Below, piece by piece: positions 1 through 6,984 of a DNA stretch of 26,647 nt (within the stretch, counting starts at the first letter, position 1; every line of letters begins with the position of its first letter). The notes beneath the pieces were generated by a model, which did not search any database, was not told the origin of the DNA, and saw only the letters and a list, made by a program, of their open reading frames with translations. Origin of the DNA: a virus; the IMG/VR virus record IMGVR_UViG_3300046733_001194, positions 1 to 26,647 of that record, one strand, 5' to 3'. Both the position numbers and the translations under genes were made by a program.

Positions 1-12
1 AAAAGGAGAAAT

Positions 13-207
13 ATGCCTAGAAGCGAATCTTTAGTTAAAGCACAAAATAAGTATTCTAAAAATAATATCAAACAAATTAAATTTGATTTGATAAAAAATA
101 ACGATATTGAAATGGAAATAATATCAAGATTTGAAAATTCACAAAATAAAAAAGGTTTGTTTATTAAAATTTATCAAGCTTTTAAAAAATTGGATATGGA
201 GAAATAA
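13..207 (+). CDS. Small basic phage/plasmid-type protein, function unknown
   Basis: A 64-residue Lys/Asn-rich protein. Its opening (MPRSESLVKAQNKYSKNN) and the later IISRFENSQNKKGLFIKI segment follow the pattern of a widespread family of about 60-residue proteins in phages and mobile elements (K-A-Q-x-K-Y, then a helix ending in Lys-Gly-x-I-K). I recall no established function for that family. An AGGAG Shine-Dalgarno lies just before the ATG, so the start is well supported. The stop falls at the Shine-Dalgarno of the next gene (ssb), so the two are probably co-transcribed. There is no membrane segment or signal peptide. Family resemblance is from memory; coding status is fairly secure. Confidence 0.7.
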   Translation: MPRSESLVKAQNKYSKNNIKQIKFDLIKNNDIEMEIISRFENSQNKKGLFIKIYQAFKKLDMEK

Positions 208-208
208 A

Positions 209-610
209 ATGTTAATGAAAATAAGCGGTTTAGTAAGATTTGTCAGAGATTCCGAAATGATAAATGCAAATGGTACGCCAGTGCTTAAAGGTACTATAGC
301 AAGCAGTGAAAAGTTCAAAGATAATGAAAGTCAGTTATATCAAGACTTTGTTAGTTTTAGTAAGCAGGCTGAAATACTTAATCGATATTCAGGAAAAAAA
401 GGCGACCAAATATATTTAACTGGAAAGCTTAAAACAGAAAAATGGCAAGATAAAAACGGAGAAAACAGATCTAAAAATGTAATGATAATTGAGGGATTTG
501 ATTTTGTTTCTAGCGGTAATGCACCACAACAGAGAAGTGAAGCACCAAAAAAGCAAGCAACACAACCACAGTTTGATAATAATTTTGATGATGATGATAT
601 TCCTTTTTAA
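209..610 (+). CDS. ssb: Single-stranded DNA-binding protein (SSB)
   Basis: A 133-residue SSB of the OB-fold type. It binds single-stranded DNA during phage replication and recombination. The body has the expected pattern: a VRF/V first strand, a 'G-T-P-V-L-K' turn, a central 'Y-Q-D-F-V-S-F' strand and a 'GDQIYLTGKLKTEKWQDKNG' segment. A disordered Gln/Asn-rich linker follows, then the acidic tip DDDDIPF, the classic docking peptide for partner proteins. The same frame is open back to 131, but that extension overlaps the preceding gene. The ATG at 209 is preceded by GGAG at 198-201 with 7-base spacing, so I place the start there. A second ATG at 215 is possible. Confidence 0.93.
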   Translation: MLMKISGLVRFVRDSEMINANGTPVLKGTIASSEKFKDNESQLYQDFVSFSKQAEILNRYSGKKGDQIYLTGKLKTEKWQDKNGENRSKNVMIIEGFDFVSSGNAPQQRSEAPKKQATQPQFDNNFDDDDIPF

Positions 611-618
611 ACAAAAAA

Positions 619-733
619 ATGAGAAATAAAAGACGCAATAGATAATAACAATGTTAAAAAACTTGAGTTGATAGCAAAAAACTATTATAAAGAATTAGCA
701 AATTACTTAAAAGTAGATAATAAGGATAAATAA
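619..733 (+). pseudogene. Possible degraded short gene (frame-shifted remnant)
   Basis: Between ssb and the Gly-X gene, one frame reads about 36 protein-like residues (EIKDAIDNNNVKKLELIAK, then NYYKELANYLKVDNKDK) to a TAA at 731-733. It has no ATG, GTG or good TTG start: a TGA at 620-622 sits where the start should be. An ATG at 619 is in a different frame and stops after 8 codons. The composition looks like a real amphipathic helical protein, so this may be a gene whose start was lost by a one-base change or indel. It could equally be chance in AT-rich DNA. Confidence 0.3.
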
Positions 734-737
734 AATA

Positions 738-1049
<312 letters not shown>

Positions 1050-1100
1050 GTGAACTAAAATGAGAATATTTTTAAATTAATCAAAAAAAAGGATAAAAAA

Positions 1101-1481
1101 ATGAATATTGATAACTTAACATTTAAAGAATTAAAAAAAATTGCTAGCATGTTTAATAATGAAATTAATAATAATGAAGTTAAATACAAAGACCCAATGG
1201 TTGGCATGATATGTGTTGTCAGGACTTACTCGTCAGGTGTACACATAGGGATGGTAGATTGGATTAATCCACAAAACTCAATGGACTGTAAATTGTCTTA
1301 TTCATTAAGATTATGGAGATGGGATGGAGGTGGATTATCTTTATCTGCTGTTGCAAATAATGGTATTAAAGGTGGCAGACTTAACTACACTGGAGATGTT
1401 CGATTATCTGGTGCTATTGAATATATACCTTGCACTAAAGAAGCATTTGCCACTTTCGAGAATTTTATTGAAGATAAATAA
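1101..1481 (+). CDS. DUF6948-like phage protein
   Basis: A 126-residue protein. After a short N-terminal helix it shows the pattern I associate with the DUF6948 family of phage proteins: 'MVGMICVVRTYSSGVHIGMV' (about residues 33-52), an aromatic 'LRLWRWDGGG-LSLSAVA' block, and 'AIEYIPCTKEA' near the C-terminus. The function of the family is not known to me; its small beta-rich form suggests a compact accessory protein. An AAGGA Shine-Dalgarno lies about 10 bases before the ATG. It sits between two repeat proteins in what looks like an accessory strip upstream of the packaging genes. Confidence 0.75.
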   Translation: MNIDNLTFKELKKIASMFNNEINNNEVKYKDPMVGMICVVRTYSSGVHIGMVDWINPQNSMDCKLSYSLRLWRWDGGGLSLSAVANNGIKGGRLNYTGDVRLSGAIEYIPCTKEAFATFENFIEDK

Positions 1482-1496
1482 ATTGGAAAAATAAAT

Positions 1497-1886
1497 ATGA
1501 CAAGTTATGAAGCATATAAATATTGTGAAAATGTAAAAGATACTAAAGAAATTAGACAATTGATCACTTATAGCGAGGATGCTTATTTATATTGCAGATT
1601 TGTCAAAGACAGGAAGAGTATAAGGAAGTTGATAACTGATAGCAATAATGCTCTTTTGTATTGCAAATATGTAAAAGATAGAAAAAGTATGAGAAAGTTT
1701 ATTACTTGTTGTTTCGTAGCTTATTTATATTGCTTACATTTAAAAGATAGAAAAAGCATGAGAGAGTTAATAACTGGTAGTTTCGAAGCTTTTTTATACT
1801 GCAGATATGTAAAAGATAGAAAAAGCATGAGGAAATTGATAACTGATGATGTTTTAATTTATGGATTAAACAAAAAGGAGAAATAA
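1497..1886 (+). CDS. Protein of five about 23-residue Tyr-Cys repeats
   Basis: A 129-residue protein made of five tandem repeats. Repeat 1 (residues 2-23) has 22 residues; repeats 2-5 have 23 each (DNA units 1566-1634, 1635-1703, 1704-1772, 1773-1841). The consensus is T-x-S-x-x-A-Y-L-Y-C-R-Y-V-K-D-R-K-S-M-R-K-L-I, with an almost invariant Y-C pair and a basic KDRKSMRKLI helix end. Each unit looks like a helical hairpin, so the whole may form a small solenoid. Similar short repeats with a Y-A-R-x-V-I core occur in other phage and bacterial proteins of unknown function. Its 3' end carries AAGGAGAAATAAAA, but no gene follows until the protease leader. Confidence 0.7.
   Translation: MTSYEAYKYCENVKDTKEIRQLITYSEDAYLYCRFVKDRKSIRKLITDSNNALLYCKYVKDRKSMRKFITCCFVAYLYCLHLKDRKSMRELITGSFEAFLYCRYVKDRKSMRKLITDDVLIYGLNKKEK
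1566..1841 (+). repeat. Four tandem 69-nt coding repeats
   Basis: Four contiguous 69-base units (plus a shorter, more divergent first copy upstream) each encode a 23-residue Tyr-Cys repeat. The last four share the KDRKS(M/I)R block with little change, while the 5' half of each unit varies. This points to duplication followed by divergence. Confidence 0.8.
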
Positions 1887-1927
1887 AATAAAATTTGATA
1901 AATTTATTTATTAATGATATATTTATT

Positions 1928-2001
1928 TTTGTGGCTAGGGAGATATCCCGAAAAGAGGAATGTCCACCTCCTGCCACCAAACAAGGACTTTGCACAAGGA
2001 G
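1928..2001 (+). promoter_or_regulatory. Structured RNA leader, candidate translational switch
   Basis: The stretch 1931-2000 has 36 G or C in 70 bases, far above its surroundings. By eye it folds as a three-way junction. GTGGC 1931-1935 pairs with GCCAC 1973-1977 and can extend through U1928-1930/A1979-1981 past a bulged C. Inside it are GGGA-GATA-TCCC (1938-1949) and GAGG 1955-1958 with CCTC 1967-1970. The second loop has GTCC (1962-1965), which could pair with GGAC 1985-1988 as a pseudoknot. CACCTCCT at 1965-1972 equals the anti-Shine-Dalgarno core of 16S rRNA. Its CTCCT part can pair with the AGGAG (1997-2001) of the protease gene. That pairing excludes the junction, so two exclusive folds would hide or expose the ribosome site. 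I match it to no known riboswitch. A packaging (cos/pac) role near the terminase is an alternative. Confidence 0.5.
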
Positions 2002-2007
2002 ACAATT

Positions 2008-2565
2008 GTGAGCAAGAAAAAATCAGAATATAAACAAATAGAAATTCATACTAAAGAAGAAAACTTTTCACTTATAAGTAATAAAAAAAATAATTATGAT
2101 CTGTATGTTGGCGAGTTTGATGATGCAGAACACGGTCATAACATGATACTTAATAAATTGTCTCAATTAGAAGAAAAAGATACTTTAAACATTCATATAA
2201 GCTCGAATGGTGGTGTTGTAAGTTTGTTACTTAGTTACATAAACATTTTGCAAAAAACTACTGCTACAGTTAACGGTTATTTGAATTTTGGTTACTCCGC
2301 TGGAGCTTCATTGTTTGGTGCTTGTCAAAATAGATATATATACTCATATTCTTCATTGATGTATCATACATTCTCTCAAAGTCTGTATGGAAAATCTCAA
2401 GAGGTGCAATCAAATTTATCTTGTAACATAAAAGTAATGCATAATATGATGGATAAATTTTATTTAGGTATTAATAAAAAAGAATCTAACCAGCTTAAAG
2501 ATGGTAAAGATTTTTGGTTTGATGCAGATGAGATAGTAGATAGAAAAATAGCGGTAATGATATAA
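2008..2565 (+). CDS. ClpP-like serine protease
   Basis: A 185-residue ClpP-fold protease (crotonase/ClpP superfamily). Visible motifs are S-N-G-G (66-69), in the place of the ClpP oxyanion loop; G-Y-S-A-G (95-99) with nucleophile Ser97; and M-Y-H (118-120) with catalytic His120. A late F-D-A-D-E segment (171-175) probably supplies the acid. Phage ClpP-like enzymes often process prohead proteins, but this one sits before the terminase, and a separate DUF2213 maturation protease is present downstream. Its target is therefore unclear. The frame is open back to an ATG at 1960, but AAGGAG at 1996-2001 sits 6 bases before the GTG at 2008, which I take as the start. Translation may be controlled by the leader just upstream. 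Confidence 0.85.
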   Translation: MSKKKSEYKQIEIHTKEENFSLISNKKNNYDLYVGEFDDAEHGHNMILNKLSQLEEKDTLNIHISSNGGVVSLLLSYINILQKTTATVNGYLNFGYSAGASLFGACQNRYIYSYSSLMYHTFSQSLYGKSQEVQSNLSCNIKVMHNMMDKFYLGINKKESNQLKDGKDFWFDADEIVDRKIAVMI

Positions 2566-2583
2566 CTATGGGTGATATTAACA

Positions 2584-3138
2584 ATGTCTAAATTAACAGA
2601 TGAAATTAAAAATAAGATATCAGCTGATTATCACACCAATAAATACAGTCAAAGAGAGTTAGCAAAAAGACATAATGTTTCGTTAGGTACTATCAATAAT
2701 ATCACTAAAGGTGTAGTACCGATAAATGAACACCTTGTAGATGCTAAGATTGCCTTAGACAAAGGGTTTGAGTGCAAAAGCGAAACAGAAATGAACGCGA
2801 TAATGAACACTGCCACCGACATTCTTAGAAGACAAAATTTAGTATTCAATGCTAGTGAGAAGCTAATCAAAAGAACACAGGATTTGATTATATCAAATAG
2901 GACTGTTGAGAAGGTAAGTATTGGAGATGGTATACAATCATTCCAAGAAAGAGAGCTGAACACTGCCGACCTTAAAAATTTAGCTGATACAGTTGATAAG
3001 GCTAGTATTACATTAGGAGTGAATCAAAGGAACGCTAGCAGTCAAGTTACAGTTAATAACACTAATGCACAGCAGAATAATAATACTCATAGCGATTTAA
3101 TAACTGAAGCCCTCAAGGCAAAGTATGCAAGTAAATGA
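2584..3138 (+). CDS. terS: Terminase small subunit (DNA recognition)
   Basis: A 184-residue protein directly ahead of, and overlapping, the large terminase. An N-terminal helix-turn-helix (about residues 20-42, Y-S-Q-R-E-L-A-K-R-H-N-V-S-L-G-T-I-N-N-I) would bind the packaging site. A long helical region suited to oligomerisation follows, then a Gln/Asn-rich flexible tail. An upstream GTG at 2572 is in frame but lacks a ribosome site. The ATG at 2584 has GGTGAT (2571-2576), a perfect anti-Shine-Dalgarno match, so I use it. The terS call rests on the HTH plus position; sequence identity to a named family is not claimed. Confidence 0.8.
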   Translation: MSKLTDEIKNKISADYHTNKYSQRELAKRHNVSLGTINNITKGVVPINEHLVDAKIALDKGFECKSETEMNAIMNTATDILRRQNLVFNASEKLIKRTQDLIISNRTVEKVSIGDGIQSFQERELNTADLKNLADTVDKASITLGVNQRNASSQVTVNNTNAQQNNNTHSDLITEALKAKYASK

Positions 3139-4498
3139 CATTGTTGAATGCAGAACAGACCTACTAACTTTTTCAAAGACTATTTTTAAAAGTCGCAAAG
3201 GTATAGACTGGGTAGAAAACTGGCATCATAGAGTTATATGCGAATATCTTGAGCGTGTTGTGATAGGCGATATTAAAAGGCTTATAATCAATATACCCCC
3301 TCGATATTCAAAGACAGAGCTAGCGGTTATTAACTTTATTGCTTGGTGTGTTGGTAATTATCCAGATAGCGAATTTATACACGCAAGTTATTCTAAAAGG
3401 TTAGCAACTAACAATACATGGAATGCTAGAGCTATAGTTGAGGGAGAGACCTTTACGAAAATATTCGGGAAAGCAGGACTAAGAAACGATAGTAACGCTA
3501 AGGATGAGTGGCGTACTAACGCAGGCGGTTGTGTATATGCTACTGGTGCTGATGGTACAATAACTGGCTACGGTGCTGGTGGTATGTCAACCAATTTTAA
3601 GGGTGCAATTATAATTGATGATCCGCACAAGGCAGGTGAAGCAAATAGCGATACAATGCGTAACAATGTAATAGACTGGTTTTCAACTACTATAGAAAGC
3701 AGAACAAACTCAAAAGATACGCCTATTATTCTAATTATGCAAAGACTTCACGAAGAAGACCTTAGCGGTTTCTTATTAAATGGTGGTAATGGGGAAGAGT
3801 GGACACACCTTAATATACCAGCTATTGATGATAATGGTTTGCCTTTGTGGGAATACAAACACAGTATAGAAGATTTGAAAAGACTTGAAAGTGCTAATCC
3901 TTATGTGTTCGCTGGTCAATATATGCAGATACCAGCACCTAAAGGCGGTGGATTATATAAGCAAGACTGGTTTAAATATTATCAAGTCGAGCCTGTATTT
4001 AAGTATAGATTAATGTTTGCTGATACTGCAATGAAAACTAAAGAAGCAAATGATTATAGTGTATTACAGGTATGGGGATATACGGCAAATAAAGACGCTT
4101 ATCTTATAGACCAGTTAAGAGGTAAGTGGGAAGCTCCAGAGCTGAAACAAATGACTTGCTCATTTTGGGAGAAGCATAAGAACTTATCTAATGGCTCATT
4201 AAGAAACTTGTGTGTAGAGGATAAGGCTAGCGGTACTGGTTTAATTCAATCGATTAAAAGAGATAATAATATAAATGTAAAGGCAATACAGAGAAGTATA
4301 GATAAGATAACAAGGGCTAACGATGCCGTTCCATATATAGCTAGCGGAAGAGTGTATTTTAGAGACGGAGCTGAATATTTATCTGAATTAGTACCAGAGC
4401 TTTTAATATTCCCAAATGGAAAACATGACGATCAAGTCGATGTGCTTAACGATGGTATATCAGAACTAGCTAAAAAAGCATCTTCATTTTTTGGTTAA
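3125..4498 (+). CDS. terL: Terminase large subunit (packaging ATPase/nuclease)
   Basis: A 457-residue motor that pumps DNA into the prohead and cuts concatemers. The ATPase half shows a Walker A-like P-P-R-Y-S-K-T-E (58-65), with Arg-Tyr-Ser in place of the usual Gly-x-Gly, as in part of the Terminase_6 group. Walker B is A-I-I-I-D-D-P (161-167), and a coupling-type segment (I-L-I-M-Q-R-L-H) lies near 202-209. The RNase H-like nuclease half shows F-A-D-T-A (Asp300), V-E-D (Glu365/Asp366) and K-H-D-D-Q-V-D (Asp435/436/439), the usual acidic metal ligands. Its start overlaps terS by 14 bases, with AAGG upstream. It is full length for the family. Confidence 0.95.
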   Translation: MQVNDIVECRTDLLTFSKTIFKSRKGIDWVENWHHRVICEYLERVVIGDIKRLIINIPPRYSKTELAVINFIAWCVGNYPDSEFIHASYSKRLATNNTWNARAIVEGETFTKIFGKAGLRNDSNAKDEWRTNAGGCVYATGADGTITGYGAGGMSTNFKGAIIIDDPHKAGEANSDTMRNNVIDWFSTTIESRTNSKDTPIILIMQRLHEEDLSGFLLNGGNGEEWTHLNIPAIDDNGLPLWEYKHSIEDLKRLESANPYVFAGQYMQIPAPKGGGLYKQDWFKYYQVEPVFKYRLMFADTAMKTKEANDYSVLQVWGYTANKDAYLIDQLRGKWEAPELKQMTCSFWEKHKNLSNGSLRNLCVEDKASGTGLIQSIKRDNNINVKAIQRSIDKITRANDAVPYIASGRVYFRDGAEYLSELVPELLIFPNGKHDDQVDVLNDGISELAKKASSFFG

Positions 4499-4521
4499 TA
4501 TTTTTAAAAATATGATAAAAT
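4498..4521 (+). promoter_or_regulatory. Palindrome and candidate extended -10 before portal gene
   Basis: A perfect 16-base palindrome, ATATTTTTAAAAATAT (4498-4513), overlaps the terL stop. It is followed by TG-A-TAAAAT (4513-4521), an extended -10-like element about 30 bases before the portal ATG. In AT-rich DNA such matches are easy to find, and no good -35 is seen. Confidence 0.3.
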
Positions 4522-4532
4522 AAATTTATGTG

Positions 4533-4548
4533 AATTATTAAGGTTAAT
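4533..4548 (+). repeat. 16-bp direct repeat, copy 1
   Basis: AATTATTAAGGTTAAT ends one base before the portal ATG and includes its ribosome-binding AAGG. An exact second copy lies at 6909-6924, just after the MuF-like gene, so the pair brackets the portal/MuF module. The core ATTAA-GG-TTAAT is itself an inverted repeat. Confidence 0.7.
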
Positions 4549-4549
4549 A

Positions 4550-6049
4550 ATGTTTAATATATTTAAGAAAAAAAAAGTATTAATTGATACACAAGCTACA
4601 GAAAATAGAATAAAAGAAAAGAGTTTGTTTTGGGGTAGACGCTTACAAAAGCCAACTACAAATCAAATAATAGATAATGCTTTTGATAAATCAATTAAAT
4701 CAAAGCCAAGCATTCAAGATACAGGCATGGATTCTGTATGCTTTAATAATGCTTATAGCATGAGTAATGATTATGGAGTTAATCCTATAGCTTTTGATTG
4801 GTTTTCTAGTGATAGTTTTATTGGTTTTGGTGCAATGTCAATTATCGCTCAAAATAGTTTTATTTCTAAAGCTTGCAATTTACCAGCTAAAGATGCAATA
4901 AGAAAAGGCTGGAAAGTTTCAACTATTGATAATGAAAAAATAGATAGCCTAATATTTGATGAAATAAGAAATTTAGATAAGCATAAATATAAAATAAATG
5001 ATAAGCTTATTAATCAATCGCAATTTACTAAAGTTTTTGGTATTCGTGTTGCTTTATTTGTTGTAGAAAGTACCGACCCTAATTACTACGAGAAACCTTT
5101 CAACATTGATGGAGTAAAAGCTGGAAGTTATAAAGGAATTTCACAAATAGACCCTCAATGGTGTACGCCTATTAATACTTCAGACAATGTTTCAGACCCA
5201 GCAAGCTTAAATTATTATGAGCCTAATTATTGGCAAATCAATGGGAAAAAATATCATAAAAGTCATTTAGTGATAACTCGAGGTGATGAAGTCGCGGACA
5301 TCCTTAAACCAACTTATCAATATGCTGGAATATCTCTTACACAGAAAATATATAATCGTTTATACGGTGCAGAAAAGACAGCTAATGAAATCCCGATGTT
5401 AGTACAATCAAAGCGTTTAAATGTTTTTAAAATGGAAGGCATGGAAGATAAAGTAGCAGACTATAATTCTTTCAATGATAAAATGCAAAACTGGGTACAG
5501 TTGCGAGACAATCATGGTATAAAATTTGCTGATGCAAATGATAGCATTGAACAATTAGATACTTCATTGAGTGATCTTGATGTTAATGTGATGACACAGT
5601 ATCAATTAGTTTGTAGTATTGCTAACATTCCATCATACAAACTACTAAACTCTCCCATGAAAGGTTTCTCAAGTGGTGATACAGAGCAATCAAGTTATCA
5701 TGAAGAGCTTGAGAATATCCAAGATTTGATTCTTGAACCATTGCTGGATAGACATTATCAGATATTGATTAGATCGGAGATAAAGCCTAAATATAACATT
5801 GAATTTAATGGTTATATTCAATGGAATGAATTAGATGCTATCACAGAAAAAGAAAGAACTGAGATTGATGAAATCAAATCAAGAACAGATATTAATTATA
5901 CAAATGCTGGAATACTTGGTCAAGGTGGTATTAAAAAGAAGTTGACAGATGATGAGAATTCTCCTTATTTTGGCATGATTGATGAGGATGATAATGATTA
6001 TAGTGATTATAGCGATATTGATGAAAAAGAAAATATTGAAGAATTATAA
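4550..6049 (+). CDS. Portal protein (DUF1073/HI1409-type)
   Basis: A 499-residue protein, the expected size for the dodecameric portal through which DNA enters and leaves the head and to which the neck attaches. It follows terL, as portals do. Diagnostic stretches of the DUF1073 group are K-A-C-N-L-P-A-K-D-A-I-R-K-G-W (107-121), a long alpha/beta middle, and K-G-F-S-S-G-D-T-E (371-379) followed by a helical stem with L-E-P-L-L-D. The last 35 residues are strongly acidic. Pfam naming of this family has been linked to the anti-CBASS protein Acb1, but nothing here shows an Acb1 phosphodiesterase domain, so I call it only a portal. AAGG precedes the ATG. Confidence 0.88.
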   Translation: MFNIFKKKKVLIDTQATENRIKEKSLFWGRRLQKPTTNQIIDNAFDKSIKSKPSIQDTGMDSVCFNNAYSMSNDYGVNPIAFDWFSSDSFIGFGAMSIIAQNSFISKACNLPAKDAIRKGWKVSTIDNEKIDSLIFDEIRNLDKHKYKINDKLINQSQFTKVFGIRVALFVVESTDPNYYEKPFNIDGVKAGSYKGISQIDPQWCTPINTSDNVSDPASLNYYEPNYWQINGKKYHKSHLVITRGDEVADILKPTYQYAGISLTQKIYNRLYGAEKTANEIPMLVQSKRLNVFKMEGMEDKVADYNSFNDKMQNWVQLRDNHGIKFADANDSIEQLDTSLSDLDVNVMTQYQLVCSIANIPSYKLLNSPMKGFSSGDTEQSSYHEELENIQDLILEPLLDRHYQILIRSEIKPKYNIEFNGYIQWNELDAITEKERTEIDEIKSRTDINYTNAGILGQGGIKKKLTDDENSPYFGMIDEDDNDYSDYSDIDEKENIEEL

Positions 6050-6051
6050 AA

Positions 6052-6900
6052 ATGGCTAAAAATTTAAAGCTATCAAACAAAAAACAAAAATGGGTAAAAC
6101 AATTTAACCCTAATGTTATCGTAGGCGAACCTTTACGCCCAAATCATGATATTGAAAAAAAAACAGTTAGAAAAGTTGAAAGACTAACTAATAAAATGAT
6201 TAAAGAGTTTGAAAGTGAAGTTATTAAGTTATTTAAAAAAGAAAGCCCAGCATACTTCGCACAAGATGCGAGTATATCCAGTCAAGTTAGAATACTTTTA
6301 AACAAGCTAGAAGATAAATTTTATTCTATGTTTAATCTTGAGGGCAATAGCATTGCTAATTATATGGTTAATGCAGTCAATAATCACTCTAAAGCACAAA
6401 TAAAAAATAGCCTTAAGAAATTAAGCGGTGGATTATCAATCAATGTTAAAGACTTGAGTTCCGAAACAAAAGAGATATTAAAATCTAGTGCGAGTCAATC
6501 TTCGAGCTATATAAGAAGCATACAATCTAAGTATCTAGATGAAGTGGCAGGATATACTTATCGAAGCATAACCCAAGGCGAAGGACTCAAAGACTTAATA
6601 CCGCAACTTCAAGCATTAAGTGGTAAGACAAGAAGAAACGCACGATTGCTTGCATTGGACCAAACAAGAAAAACAAACTCTACACTTGATGAAGCAAGAA
6701 TGAGACAGAACGGAATAACTAAATTTAGATGGAATCATTCAAGTGCAGGGAAGACACAAAGACAAACTCATATTGAATTCGATGGGCAAATATATGACCT
6801 TAACGACCCGCCATACGATAGAGACGCAAAACAAAAAGTAATGCCAGCCGAGTTACCACATTGCAGATGTTTTAAGACTCCAGTCATTGAATTTAGTTAA
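6052..6900 (+). CDS. MuF/SPP1 gp7-like minor head protein
   Basis: A 282-residue head-morphogenesis protein that starts 2 bases after the portal stop. The C-terminal Mu-F-type domain is recognisable: a helix with 'L-A-L-D-Q-T-R-K-T-N' (200-209), then R-Q-T-H-I-E-F-D-G-Q (237-246, His240), N-D-P-P (251-254) and the closing L-P-H-C-R-C (268-273). The N-terminal two thirds is helical and basic. Family members bind the portal and sit inside the head; a few are ejected or carry toxin domains at the C-terminus. This one ends right after the MuF domain, so no effector is fused. Confidence 0.88.
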   Translation: MAKNLKLSNKKQKWVKQFNPNVIVGEPLRPNHDIEKKTVRKVERLTNKMIKEFESEVIKLFKKESPAYFAQDASISSQVRILLNKLEDKFYSMFNLEGNSIANYMVNAVNNHSKAQIKNSLKKLSGGLSINVKDLSSETKEILKSSASQSSSYIRSIQSKYLDEVAGYTYRSITQGEGLKDLIPQLQALSGKTRRNARLLALDQTRKTNSTLDEARMRQNGITKFRWNHSSAGKTQRQTHIEFDGQIYDLNDPPYDRDAKQKVMPAELPHCRCFKTPVIEFS

Positions 6901-6908
6901 TTATTTTA

Positions 6909-6924
6909 AATTATTAAGGTTAAT
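6909..6924 (+). repeat. 16-bp direct repeat, copy 2
   Basis: Exact copy of the 16-mer at 4533-4548, here immediately upstream of a TTGACA promoter-like box (6927). Unlike copy 1, it is not adjacent to a start codon. Confidence 0.7.
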
Positions 6925-6926
6925 TG

Positions 6927-6955
6927 TTGACAATATTAAAACATTTATGTATCTT
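6927..6955 (+). promoter_or_regulatory. Candidate sigma70-type promoter before protease/scaffold gene
   Basis: TTGACA (6927-6932) is a perfect -35. A 17-base gap and TATCTT (6950-6955, 4 of 6 to consensus) follow. It sits in an 84-base intergenic space, wide for this compact genome, and 30 bases before the ATG at 6985. A promoter here would raise scaffold and capsid expression above that of portal. Confidence 0.5.
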
Positions 6956-6984
6956 AAAATTAAATAAGGTTTATAATATTAATT

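Noticed and set aside
1931-1977. Self-cleaving ribozyme (hammerhead, pistol or twister) or a tRNA-like element
   Set aside because: The three-stem shape and GAAA-like linker suggested a hammerhead, but the CUGAUGA core is missing, and the pistol and twister conserved bases do not fit. There is no T-loop or anticodon arm for a tRNA.
1702-1995. Various minus-strand open frames inside head and tail genes
   Set aside because: They are antisense shadows of well-supported plus-strand genes, without ribosome sites or recognisable domains.
1960-2007. ATG at 1960 as the protease start
   Set aside because: Its purine run is one base from the ATG and the extension lies inside the structured leader. 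GTG 2008 has AAGGAG at ideal spacing.
4550-6049. Anti-CBASS Acb1 activity in the portal-like protein
   Set aside because: Only the portal-type region is seen; no 2H-phosphodiesterase H-x-T/S motif pair is visible.
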